Assembly: GCA_025352485.1 (NCBI GenBank)
Contig: JANXTJ010000039.1
Location: forward strand, 1 to 19,780
From: Salinibacterium sp.
GTDB taxonomy: Bacteria > Actinomycetota > Actinomycetes > Actinomycetales > Microbacteriaceae
Reading direction: 5' to 3'
Length of the DNA stretch: 19,780 bases
Each line of letters begins with the position of its first letter. Positions within the stretch are counted from its first letter, which is position 1. This document shows positions 6,398-13,381 of the stretch, piece by piece. The translations under genes were made by a program, and so were the position numbers. A model generated the notes under the pieces. That model searched no databases and was not told the origin of the DNA. It worked only from the letters and a program-made list of their open reading frames with translations.

Positions 6398-6482
6398 TGG
6401 TGGCAAGTGAGGGATTCGAACCCCCGAAGTTGAAAACGTCTGATTTACAGTCAGATCCCTTTGGCCGCTTGGGTAACTTGCC
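6398..6482 (-). tRNA. tRNA-Tyr (anticodon GTA)
   Basis: An 85-nt minus-strand tRNA with an encoded CCA end (6400-6398). The acceptor stem GGCAAGT (6482-6476) pairs with ACTTGCC (6408-6402), and the discriminator is A. The anticodon stem TCTGA/TCAGA encloses CTGTAAA, with GTA at 6448-6446. A long variable arm follows, then a T arm with GGTTCGAAT. Class II size and the GTA anticodon identify tyrosine. A possible -10 box TATTCT lies at 6535-6530, giving a 5' leader of about 40 nt. Confidence 0.96.
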
Positions 6483-6529
6483 GAGGCACTTCCGACCACG
6501 TGTAATCACCTGTCCGAACGTGCTGCATA

Positions 6530-6535
6530 AGAATA
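6530..6535 (-). promoter_or_regulatory. Possible -10 box TATTCT of tRNA-Tyr
   Basis: TATTCT on the minus strand lies about 48 nt before the mature tRNA 5' end and matches TANNNT. No good -35 is seen at 16-18 bp. Confidence 0.3.
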
Positions 6536-6589
6536 CAAGCTGGCGGGGCGCTCCGATACCAACGGCCAAAACAGGCCGCGGCGCGCCGG

Positions 6590-6595
6590 TAGGAT
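6590..6595 (+). promoter_or_regulatory. -10 box TAGGAT of the lacI-type gene
   Basis: TAGGAT precedes the ATG at 6622 by 26 nt. With a start site about 7 nt downstream, the mRNA has a leader of about 20 nt that contains the Shine-Dalgarno AAGGAAGG (6607-6614 region). This gene is therefore leadered, unlike most neighbours. Confidence 0.45.
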
Positions 6596-6621
6596 CACCT
6601 CGACCAAGGAAGGTCAATCTC

Positions 6622-7635
6622 ATGCCCGGAATCAATGAGGTGGCGCAGCTTGCCGGCGTCTCTACCGCCACCGTGTCGCGCGCCCTCAGCGGAAACGGGC
6701 ACGTCTCCGAGGCGACGCGCACGCGCGTGCTCGCGGCCGCTCTCGAGCTTGAGTACGTGGTCTCGTCGAACGCGTCGAGCCTGGCCACGGGCCGCACGAA
6801 GAACGTGGGAGTGGTCATCCCGTTCCTCAATCGGTGGTTCTACGGCGCGGTGCTCGAGGGTGCCGAAAGCGCTCTGCTCAGCCACGGCTACGACCTCACC
6901 CTTTACAACCTGGGCGGCGGGGGCGACGAGCGGCGCAGTGTCTTTGAGCACTTCCTGCTGCGCAAGCGAGTGGATGCCGTCATCGCCATCGCGCTGGACC
7001 TCACCGAGAACGAGGTCGGCCGCCTCCATGACCTCGACAAGCCGATCGTGGGTGTCGGCGGCTCGATCCTCGGGGTGCGCACCCTCAGCATTGACGACGA
7101 GGCGGTCGCACGGCTGGCGACCGAGCACCTGCTCTCGTTGGGCCACCGGGTCATCGCTCTCATCGGCGGCAACAGCGCGTCTGAAATGGATTTTCACATC
7201 CCGGCGAAACGGCGTGGTGGGTATCAAGCCGCGCTGACGGCGGCCGGTATCGCACCGGATCCCGAGCTTTTTCAGGCCGCGGATTTCACGCTGCAGGGCG
7301 GCTACGCGGCGGCGAAGCAGCTGTTGGGCAACCCCCGCAAGAGGCCGACGGCGGTTTTTGCGGCATCCGACGAGATGGCGATCGGCACCATTCTTGCCGC
7401 GCGTGACCTCGGCCTGCATGTGCCCGACGACGTCTCGGTGATCGGCATCGACGACCACGAGCTGTCTGAATTCTTCGGCCTGACGACGATCGCCCAGTTT
7501 CCGGCGCTGCAGGGCAGAATGGCCGTAGATATCGTCATGGACCAGCTTCACCCCGGCCACCGCACGGGCGGCACCAACACCGCGCTGCCGTTCGAGCTCA
7601 TCGTGCGCTCGAGCACGTCGCGGCCGACGCCATAG
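6622..7635 (+). CDS. LacI family transcriptional regulator
   Basis: A 337-residue regulator. The N-terminal helix-turn-helix is INEVAQLAGVSTATVSRALSGNGHVSEATRTRVL (about 3-36), with the hinge helix region SSNASSLATGR. The periplasmic-binding-protein-like sensor domain follows: NVGVVIPFLNRWFYGAVLEGAESAL, DAVIAIALD, HRVIALIGG, AVFAASDEMAIG and DVSVIGIDDHELSEFFGLTTI. Such proteins repress sugar-use genes and release DNA on binding a sugar. The ATG at 6622 is chosen for its Shine-Dalgarno and the usual MxxINEVAxLAGVS start; the open frame further upstream runs antisense through the tRNA and is not coding. No sugar-use operon is adjacent, so its target is unknown and may be the sulfatase locus or distant. 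Its 3' end lies in a 30-bp duplicated segment. Confidence 0.95.
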   Translation: MPGINEVAQLAGVSTATVSRALSGNGHVSEATRTRVLAAALELEYVVSSNASSLATGRTKNVGVVIPFLNRWFYGAVLEGAESALLSHGYDLTLYNLGGGGDERRSVFEHFLLRKRVDAVIAIALDLTENEVGRLHDLDKPIVGVGGSILGVRTLSIDDEAVARLATEHLLSLGHRVIALIGGNSASEMDFHIPAKRRGGYQAALTAAGIAPDPELFQAADFTLQGGYAAAKQLLGNPRKRPTAVFAASDEMAIGTILAARDLGLHVPDDVSVIGIDDHELSEFFGLTTIAQFPALQGRMAVDIVMDQLHPGHRTGGTNTALPFELIVRSSTSRPTP

Positions 7636-7680
7636 GGCAGCGCCGCACAGCGTCGCGGCCGACGCCATAGGGCAGCGCCG
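7616..7680. repeat. Perfect 30-bp direct repeat covering the 3' end of the lacI-type gene
   Basis: Positions 7616-7645 and 7651-7680 are identical over 30 bp (period 35). The first copy encodes the last residues and the TAG stop (7633-7635) of the LacI protein; the second lies in the gap before the convergent transglycosylase gene. It looks like a recent tandem duplication of a gene end. Confidence 0.9.
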
Positions 7681-7697
7681 TATGCCAGCGCCGTAGC

Positions 7698-8438
7698 TCA
7701 GCGCGACTCGTCCGCGTAGCGCTGCGCCGCCGCCCGGATGCGCGTCAGATAGTTGTCACCCGCGTTATAGGCGGCGATCCCGGCATGCCACCCGGCGGCG
7801 GTGTTCATGCCCTTGCTGGCATTGCAGAGGTAATTCGCGGCGGCGACCGCGGCATCCGCGATGTTCTGCGGGTCACCGACGCCGTCGCCGTTGCCGTCGG
7901 AGGGCCAGCTCGCCCACGTGCGCGGAATGATCTGCATCGGGCCGACCGCCCGGTCGTACTGCGCGTTGCCGTCGATCGCCCCGCCATCGGTGTCCGGAAT
8001 GTTGGCGGTGTCACCCCCGTCGAGGATCACGCCGAAAATGGGCGGCGTGACCTGAAAATTAGCGCCGATGCTCGAGCCGGCATGCCGGCCGTGATCGCTT
8101 TCGACCAGCCCGATGGCGGCCAGAGTGTTCCAGCCGAGCCCACAGTCAGGGGTGACTTCTGCGCTGCGCACGACGGCGCCGGCGTAGGCCAGCACCGCGC
8201 GCTCCGGGATGCCGGTGGCGGTCGCCGTGCGAATCGCCCACTGAGCCTCGATCAGGCCGACGTAGCCGGGGCCGGTTGGCTTGGCCGCCAACGGCGGGTA
8301 CGCAGCTTGATCGGGAAACGCCTTCGCGACCGGCGGGCGGGATGCCGCGACGAGCGCAATTGCGCCGGCGACAAGCCCCGCGGTGATGACCGCCACTCCT
8401 GCCGTGAGTAGCACGCGCCGGGTAACCACCATGATCAC
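7698..8438 (-). CDS. Lytic murein transglycosylase, exported or membrane-anchored
   Basis: Up to 246 residues. There is a short basic start, a hydrophobic segment at about 10-33, then a soluble domain. The transglycosylase core shows GLGWNTLAAIGLVESDHGR with the catalytic Glu113, YDRAVGPMQIIPRTWASW, an EF-hand-like Ca loop DGNGDGVGDPQNIADAA as in the Slt35/MltB group, and AAYNAG near the C-terminus. These enzymes cleave the glycan strand of peptidoglycan to 1,6-anhydro-muropeptides outside the membrane. The start is uncertain between GTG 8438, ATG 8432 and GTG 8429. ATG 8432 has TAGAAC (an imperfect TANNNT) 6 nt upstream. It is divergent from yajQ with only about 16-25 bp between starts. Confidence 0.92.
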   Translation of the reverse strand: MIMVVTRRVLLTAGVAVITAGLVAGAIALVAASRPPVAKAFPDQAAYPPLAAKPTGPGYVGLIEAQWAIRTATATGIPERAVLAYAGAVVRSAEVTPDCGLGWNTLAAIGLVESDHGRHAGSSIGANFQVTPPIFGVILDGGDTANIPDTDGGAIDGNAQYDRAVGPMQIIPRTWASWPSDGNGDGVGDPQNIADAAVAAANYLCNASKGMNTAAGWHAGIAAYNAGDNYLTRIRAAAQRYADESR

Positions 8439-8442
8439 GTTC

Positions 8443-8448
8443 TAGCAT
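8443..8448 (+). promoter_or_regulatory. -10 box TAGCAT of leaderless yajQ
   Basis: TAGCAT is followed by 6 nt (gggcac) and the yajQ ATG at 8455. It overlaps by two bases the imperfect TAGAAC (8444-8439) of the divergent transglycosylase gene, so the two polymerases could not bind at once. Confidence 0.6.
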
Positions 8449-8454
8449 GGGCAC

Positions 8455-8943
8455 ATGGCAGATTCCACATTCGACATCGTCAGCAAGGTCGACCAGATGG
8501 AGGCGGACAACGCCGTCAATCAGGCGCAGAAGGAAATCCTCACGCGCTACGACTTCAAGGGCATCGGCGCATCGGTCGAATGGAGCGGCGAGAAGCTGCT
8601 GCTGAAGGCCAGCGCGGAGGAGCGGGTGAAGGCGGTGCTGGAGGTCGTGGAGCAGAAGTTCATCAAACGCGGCATCTCGTTGCGCAGTCTTGACGCCGGC
8701 GAACCCTACGCGAGCGGCAAGGAATATCGCATCGATATCAACCTCAAGAACGGCATCTCGTCTGAGGATGCCAAGAAGGTCTCGAAGATTATTCGCGACG
8801 AGGGCCCCAAGACGGTGAAGAGCCAGATTCAGGGCGACGAGTTGCGGGTCTCCTCCAAGAGCCGCGACGACCTGCAGGCGACGATGGCGCTGCTCAAGGG
8901 CAAAGACCTCGACGTCGATCTGCAGTTCGTCAACTTCCGATGA
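8455..8943 (+). CDS. yajQ: YajQ family nucleotide-binding protein
   Basis: A 162-residue cytoplasmic protein, the full normal length for YajQ/UPF0234. The family opening (M)ADSTFDIVSKVD, then VNQAQKEILTRYDFKG, the middle GKEYRIDINLKNGISSEDAKKVSKIIRDEGPK and the end DDLQATMALLKGKDLDVDLQFVNFR are all present. Members fold as two ferredoxin-like domains that bind nucleotides; the Xanthomonas member binds cyclic di-GMP and partners a transcription factor. The role in this organism is not shown by sequence. The start is fixed by the conserved N-terminus and the -10 box 6 nt upstream. Confidence 0.96.
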   Translation: MADSTFDIVSKVDQMEADNAVNQAQKEILTRYDFKGIGASVEWSGEKLLLKASAEERVKAVLEVVEQKFIKRGISLRSLDAGEPYASGKEYRIDINLKNGISSEDAKKVSKIIRDEGPKTVKSQIQGDELRVSSKSRDDLQATMALLKGKDLDVDLQFVNFR

Positions 8944-8982
8944 CGCGACGCCGCCCATTCGGGCCCGCGATTCGCTAAGCGC

Positions 8983-9342
8983 GTGATCTCCCGACGCGAG
9001 GCAGCGCTGCGCCTCGATATCCCGCTGGAAATGGCGCGGCGCCACGACCTTCCGCCCAAAATGTCTGAGGCGCAGTTTGCGGAGCTGGAGGCGAGCCCGC
9101 CACCCTGGCTCGTTCAGTCGCGCGCGAATCGCACCGGTAAACCGGTCTGGGTGCAGCTGAAATGCGATGTCTGCGGAGCGGATGAGGCGGCACGGCCGAA
9201 GAAGTGGTGGCCGGCGTTCACCTACATCAGTTGCGACTTCCACGACCTCGATGAGCTGCCGGAACCGGCCGCCGGGATGCATCGCGGCGAGGTCGACGGC
9301 ATCGGAACGCGTTTCATCGGCATCGTCGACTCGAAGCCCTGA
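8983..9342 (+). CDS. Conserved small protein with possible CxxC/CxxH zinc site
   Basis: 119 residues of unknown function. Residues 1-50 are mainly helical and polar (MISRREAALRLDIPLEMARR), resembling a small DNA- or protein-binding helix pair. Residues 55-90 contain CDVC (C61, C64) and CDFH (C84, H87), a spacing typical of a zinc knuckle, around a Trp-rich PKKWWPAFTYIS. The end is short and hydrophobic (GIGTRFIGIVDSKP). The GTG start follows yajQ by 39 nt on the same strand, so the two may be co-transcribed; the cls gene after it has its own -10 box inside the 22-nt gap. Codon use looks normal for the window. I recall similar proteins in other Microbacteriaceae, but give no function. Confidence 0.75.
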   Translation: MISRREAALRLDIPLEMARRHDLPPKMSEAQFAELEASPPPWLVQSRANRTGKPVWVQLKCDVCGADEAARPKKWWPAFTYISCDFHDLDELPEPAAGMHRGEVDGIGTRFIGIVDSKP

Positions 9343-9352
9343 CCGGCGTCGC

Positions 9353-9358
9353 TAGACT
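9353..9358 (+). promoter_or_regulatory. -10 box TAGACT of leaderless cls
   Basis: TAGACT is followed by 6 nt (cctgcc) and the ATG at 9365. Confidence 0.6.
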
Positions 9359-9364
9359 CCTGCC

Positions 9365-10840
9365 ATGCAGGTGACTCCCGACAGCGGCTGGTTCGGTGTG
9401 ACCGTCGCAATTTTGCTGCTCGTGGGCGATGCCACCGTGCGCGTCTTGGCGATCATTTATGTGCCCCGCAACCGGCGACCGCAGACCGCGACCGCGTGGT
9501 TGCTGGCTATCTTCTTCATCCCCTATGGGGGCATCCTGCTGTTTCTGCTGTTGGGCAGCAGCAAGCTTCCGAAGAAGCGCCGCGACAAACAGCAGGAGAT
9601 CAACACCTACATCTTGGAGACCACAGACGGCATCGAGGATGTCACCAAGGATGGGGTCTGGCCGGACTGGCTGGAGCCGATGGTGCAGCTCAACCGCAAT
9701 CTGGGCGCGATGCCGCTGGTGGGCGGCAATGATGCCCAGCTTTTCCCCGAGTACGAGAAGTCTCTCGCCGCGATGACGGCGGCGGTGTACACGGCGAAAA
9801 AGTATGTGCACGCCGAGTTTTACATCATCTCGCTCGACGCCACCACCGCGCCCTTCTTCGATGCGTTACAGGATGCCGTCGCGCGCGGCGTGACGGTGCG
9901 CGTGCTCATCGACCACATCGCATCCATTCGCTCGGTCGGCCATCGCGCGACGGCGCGGAAGCTGACGGCGATTGGCGCGCAGTGGCACTACATGCTGCCC
10001 ATCCAACCGTTGAAGGGCAAGTGGCAACGGCCCGACCTGCGCAACCATCGCAAGCTTTTGGTTCTCGACGGCAAGATCGCCTTCACCGGCTCGCAGAACT
10101 TCATCGATTCCAGTTACAACAAGCGCGGCAACATCAAGCGTGGCCTGCACTGGAAAGACCTCATGGTGCGATTTGAGGGGCCGATTGTCGCTGGCATCAA
10201 CGCGCTCTTCGTCACCGACTGGTACAGCGAGACGAACGAACTTCTCCTGCGCGAGACCGAGGGTGTTCCTCGACCGGTGCGCACCGATCCGCTGGATGCC
10301 CAGGTAGTGCCCAGCGGCCCCGGTTTCGATGGCGAGAACAACCTGCGGCTGTTCAACTCGTTGCTCTACGCGGCCACCGAACAGGTGATCATCACCTCGC
10401 CCTATTTCGTGCCGGACAGTTCGATGCTGTACGCGATCACCACCGCGGCGCAGAGCGGCCTCGACGTGCAGCTCTTCGTCTCGGAGATCGGAGATCAGGC
10501 CGTCGTCTTCCACGCCCAGCGCAGCTACTACGAAGAGTTGTTACGCGCCGGGGTGAAGATCTGGCTCTACCGTGCGCCCACGGTGCTGCACGCGAAGTTC
10601 ATCACCGTCGACCACGAGGTAGCCGTGGTGGGTTCGAGCAACATGGACATGCGTTCGTTCACCCTCGACCTCGAGATTTCGGTGATGGTCAGGGGCCGCA
10701 CCTTCATCGACGATCTGCACGCGCTACAGGACGAGTACCGCGCGGTCAGCCGCCAGTTGACGCTTGAGGAGTGGCTGTCCCGTTCTCGCGTGTCGGCAAC
10801 CCTCGATAACATCGCTCGCCTCGCGGCGGCCTTACAGTGA
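9365..10840 (+). CDS. cls: Cardiolipin synthase (phospholipase D superfamily)
   Basis: A 491-residue membrane enzyme that condenses phosphatidylglycerol into cardiolipin. Two transmembrane helices at about 11-33 and 42-63 form the PLDc_N region, followed by two PLD domains. The first catalytic HKD motif is NHRKLLVLD (H228, K230, D235) followed by GSQNFID. The second is LHAKFITVD (H409, K411, D416) followed by GSSNMD. The length and order match bacterial ClsA-type enzymes. The ATG at 9365 is supported by the -10 box 6 nt upstream and the 22-nt gap from the preceding gene. It is convergent with the ferredoxin-NADP reductase gene (24-nt gap, with a small ACCC/GGGT stem). Confidence 0.95.
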   Translation: MQVTPDSGWFGVTVAILLLVGDATVRVLAIIYVPRNRRPQTATAWLLAIFFIPYGGILLFLLLGSSKLPKKRRDKQQEINTYILETTDGIEDVTKDGVWPDWLEPMVQLNRNLGAMPLVGGNDAQLFPEYEKSLAAMTAAVYTAKKYVHAEFYIISLDATTAPFFDALQDAVARGVTVRVLIDHIASIRSVGHRATARKLTAIGAQWHYMLPIQPLKGKWQRPDLRNHRKLLVLDGKIAFTGSQNFIDSSYNKRGNIKRGLHWKDLMVRFEGPIVAGINALFVTDWYSETNELLLRETEGVPRPVRTDPLDAQVVPSGPGFDGENNLRLFNSLLYAATEQVIITSPYFVPDSSMLYAITTAAQSGLDVQLFVSEIGDQAVVFHAQRSYYEELLRAGVKIWLYRAPTVLHAKFITVDHEVAVVGSSNMDMRSFTLDLEISVMVRGRTFIDDLHALQDEYRAVSRQLTLEEWLSRSRVSATLDNIARLAAALQ

Positions 10841-10864
10841 TGCGCCGGTAACCACCCGAGCGGG

Positions 10865-12211
10865 TTAGCCGTTGGAGATGGCGACCATCTCGTCGCGATC
10901 GACGACCTTGATGCGGGTGCGCCCGGTAGGCGCGCCGAGCGCGAGCTCGTGCTCATCCAGGTTGTGCCAGCCGCCGAGGTTGGTGAATTCGACGCCGCGA
11001 CTCTTCAGCAACGCGGTGACCGCTTCCTCGTCGGGATGCTCGGGAGACCACCAATCGGCCTGGCCGTTCATGACGTGCTTGATCGTCTCCATCGCGTCGC
11101 TCTTGGTGTGGCCGATGAGGCCGACCGGCCCGCGTTTGATCCAGCCGGTCGCGTAAATTCCGGCAACCGGCTGGTCGTTGTCGTCGAGCACCTGACCCTC
11201 GCGGTTCGGGATGACGCCGTGCCGATCGTCGAACGGAAGCTCGGGCAGTGGCGAGCCGAAGTACCCCACCGCACGGTACAGCGCCTGAATCGGGATCTCG
11301 CGGAACTCACCGGTTCCCGTGACCCCGCCCGCACCGTCTGGCGTGGTGCGCTCGAAGCGGAAACCCTCGACCTTGCCGTCGCCGATGATCTCGACCGGCG
11401 AGCAGTAGAAGTGCAGGTGCAGTCGACGGGATGCCGTGCCGGCCGCGCGCGTGCGCCACTGGTTGAGCACCTTGTCGATCACCATGACCTGCTTGTTGGT
11501 CTCGATCGCCAATTTCGACGCCTCGTCGTAGTCGAAATCTTCGTCATAGACGATCATGTCGACGTCAGGCAGCTCGCCCATCTCGCGCAGTTCGAGAGGG
11601 GAGAACTTAACCTGGGCCGGGCCGCGGCGCCCGAAGACGTGCACGTCGGTGACGGGTGATTGCTTCAGCCCCGCGTAGACGTTGTCCGGGATCTCGGTGG
11701 GCAGCAGGTCGTCGGCGTGCTTGGCGAGGATGCGCGCGACATCGAGCGCCACGTTGCCGTTGCCGATGACGGCAACCTCTTTCGCCTGAAGCGGCCACTC
11801 CCGCGCGAAGTCGGGGTGCCCGTCGTACCAGCTCACGAAGTCGGCGGCGCCGTAGCTGCCGACCAGATCGATTCCCGGGATGTCGAGCTGGGCATCCCGA
11901 ATCGCCCCCGTGGAGAAGATCACGGCGTTGTAGTGCTGCTTGAGATCGTCGAGGGTGATGTCACGCCCGTAGAGCACATTGCCGAACAGGCGGATGTTGC
12001 CGGAATCGAGCACGTCCCGCAGCGCGGTGATGATGCCCTTGATTCGCGGGTGGTCGGGGGCCACGCCATATCGCACGAGTCCGTAGGGGGCCGGCAGTTG
12101 CTCGAAGAGGTCGATGGAGACATCGAAGGTCTTCTCCGCCTTCAGCAGGATGTCTGCGGCGTAGATTCCGGCGGGACCGGCTCCGACGATGGCCAGGCGC
12201 AGCTTGGTCAT
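10865..12211 (-). CDS. fprA: Ferredoxin-NADP(+) reductase, FprA/adrenodoxin-reductase type
   Basis: A 448-residue FAD flavoprotein that moves electrons between NADPH and ferredoxin. The N-terminal FAD fold is LRLAIVGAGPAGIYAADIL (GxGxxG), followed by APYGLVRYGVAPDHPRIKGI, the signature of this subfamily. The NADP fold is EVAVIGNGNVALDVARIL, and GWIKRGPVGLIGHTKSDA near the C-terminus is the conserved FAD-contacting GxxxxGPxGxIG segment. ATG 12211 is chosen over the TTG at 12250 because MTKLRLAIVGAG is the normal start and a GGAC Shine-Dalgarno-like element precedes it. A -10 box TAGACT (12256-12251) gives a leader of about 33 nt. It sits at the edge of the menaquinone cluster but has its own promoter. 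Confidence 0.93.
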   Translation of the reverse strand: MTKLRLAIVGAGPAGIYAADILLKAEKTFDVSIDLFEQLPAPYGLVRYGVAPDHPRIKGIITALRDVLDSGNIRLFGNVLYGRDITLDDLKQHYNAVIFSTGAIRDAQLDIPGIDLVGSYGAADFVSWYDGHPDFAREWPLQAKEVAVIGNGNVALDVARILAKHADDLLPTEIPDNVYAGLKQSPVTDVHVFGRRGPAQVKFSPLELREMGELPDVDMIVYDEDFDYDEASKLAIETNKQVMVIDKVLNQWRTRAAGTASRRLHLHFYCSPVEIIGDGKVEGFRFERTTPDGAGGVTGTGEFREIPIQALYRAVGYFGSPLPELPFDDRHGVIPNREGQVLDDNDQPVAGIYATGWIKRGPVGLIGHTKSDAMETIKHVMNGQADWWSPEHPDEEAVTALLKSRGVEFTNLGGWHNLDEHELALGAPTGRTRIKVVDRDEMVAISNG

Positions 12212-12250
12212 GGGTGTTCGTCCGTTCGAGGTCAAGAAGTCCGGCCTCAA

Positions 12251-12256
12251 AGTCTA
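12251..12256 (-). promoter_or_regulatory. -10 box TAGACT of fprA within a duplicated gene-end
   Basis: TAGACT on the minus strand lies 39 nt before the fprA ATG. Its TAGAC is part of a 13-bp copy of the 3' end of the upstream polyprenyl synthase gene. Confidence 0.45.
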
Positions 12257-12300
12257 GTTGCTGCCCGGAGTTTCGCGGATCTGCTGGGTCTAGTTGCTGC
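12252..12300. repeat. 13-bp direct repeat at the 3' end of the polyprenyl synthase gene
   Basis: GTCTAGTTGCTGC occurs at 12252-12264 and 12288-12300 (period 36). The second copy encodes the last residues Ser-Asn and the TAG stop of the polyprenyl synthase. The first lies between genes and supplies the fprA -10 box. Confidence 0.8.
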
Positions 12301-13381
12301 GCTCGACGATGGTCTCGGCAAAGCGGGTGAGGGCCTTCTTGACGGGCCCGCGCGGCAGTGGTGCGAGTGCTTCGACGGCTTCGCGCGACCAGCGATGGGC
12401 CTCGTCGAGGGTCTGGGCGGTCACCGGGTGGGCGCGCAGTTCGGCAATCGCGAGCGTCAGGTCGGCGGCGGCGGCATCGGCGGCGTCACCGCCCCCGCCA
12501 TCGGCGGAGGTCACATCCCGTTCGATGCGACGCAACAGGTCGAGGGCGTTCGGGTCGGTCGCGGCGAGCTTGCGCAGGTAGAGCAAGGGCAGGGTCGCCA
12601 CCCCCGCGCGCAGATCCGTGCCGGGCGTCTTGCCGGTGTCGTCTCCCTTTTCGGCCAGGTCGATGACGTCGTCGATGAGCTGAAACGCGACCCCGATTTT
12701 TTCGCCAAAGACCCGCACAGGCTCGCGATACTCGAGCGGCGCACCGGAGAGGAGCACCCCCACCTGCGCGGCCGCGGCAATGAGCGAGCCGGTCTTGTCG
12801 GCGAGCACCTGAATGTAGTGGTCGATCGAATCCTCGTCGGGGCCGGGGCCGATCGTTTCGTGAAGCTGGCCGAGACAGAGTCTCTCAAATGTCTCTGCCT
12901 GCAGCGTGAGCACCGTCTCCCCGAGCTTTGCGCCGATCTTTGCCGCGCGAGCGAACAGCAGATCGCCAGTGAGGATTGCTACAGAGTTGCCCCAGACCGC
13001 CTGAGCGCTCGGCACCCCCCGGCGCATCTGCGCCTCGTCCATCACGTCATCGTGGTAGAGCGAGGCCACGTGGGTGATCTCGATGGCCTGGGCGGCCGCG
13101 ATCACCCTGTCGTTGTTTCCGTCGCCCAGTTGGGCGGTCAGCAGGGTGAGCACCGGGCGCACCCGCTTGCCTCCGGCGGAGAGCAGGTAGCGGCTCGTCA
13201 CATCGGCGATGTCATCGGCGAAGTGCATCTGATCGAGCAGCCCGGCCTCGACGATATCGAGACCACGCTCGATCTTGTCGACAAATTTGCGCTCGTCGCT
13301 CGACGCGAAAAGCTTTTCGCCGAGCCCGAGAGATGAACTCAGGGTGTTGCTGCGACGTGCGAGAGGAACAACTGGGCTCAT
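12290..13381 (-). CDS. Long-chain polyprenyl diphosphate synthase (menaquinone side chain)
   Basis: A 363-residue trans-prenyltransferase that elongates farnesyl or geranylgeranyl diphosphate with isopentenyl diphosphate. It has GGKRVRP (70-76), the first Asp-rich motif LYHDDVMDEAQMRRG (D111, D112, D115) and the second FQLIDDVID (D236, D237, D240). The residue five before the first motif is Ala (ASLYHDD), as in enzymes making long chains. The ATG at 13381 overlaps the menG stop (ATGA), so the two are translationally coupled. Upstream in-frame codons to 13570 lie inside menG and are rejected. The menG partner and position imply that the product is the menaquinone tail (C40-C50 cannot be fixed). 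A Gly/Ala/Asp-rich loop (SADGGGGDAADAAAAD) near residue 295 is an unusual insertion. Confidence 0.93.
   Translation of the reverse strand: MSPVVPLARRSNTLSSSLGLGEKLFASSDERKFVDKIERGLDIVEAGLLDQMHFADDIADVTSRYLLSAGGKRVRPVLTLLTAQLGDGNNDRVIAAAQAIEITHVASLYHDDVMDEAQMRRGVPSAQAVWGNSVAILTGDLLFARAAKIGAKLGETVLTLQAETFERLCLGQLHETIGPGPDEDSIDHYIQVLADKTGSLIAAAAQVGVLLSGAPLEYREPVRVFGEKIGVAFQLIDDVIDLAEKGDDTGKTPGTDLRAGVATLPLLYLRKLAATDPNALDLLRRIERDVTSADGGGGDAADAAAADLTLAIAELRAHPVTAQTLDEAHRWSREAVEALAPLPRGPVKKALTRFAETIVERSN

Noticed and set aside
6352..6621. 90-codon N-terminal extension of the LacI-type regulator
   Set aside because: It reads antisense through tRNA-Tyr; the ATG at 6622 has a Shine-Dalgarno and the family's normal start.
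10854..10865. Terminator between cls and fprA
   Set aside because: Only a 4-5 bp ACCCG/CGGGT stem with a tiny loop; too weak to list.
11660..13336. 558-codon plus-strand open frame
   Set aside because: It is antisense to fprA and the polyprenyl synthase, with no recognisable domain and no promoter or ribosome site.
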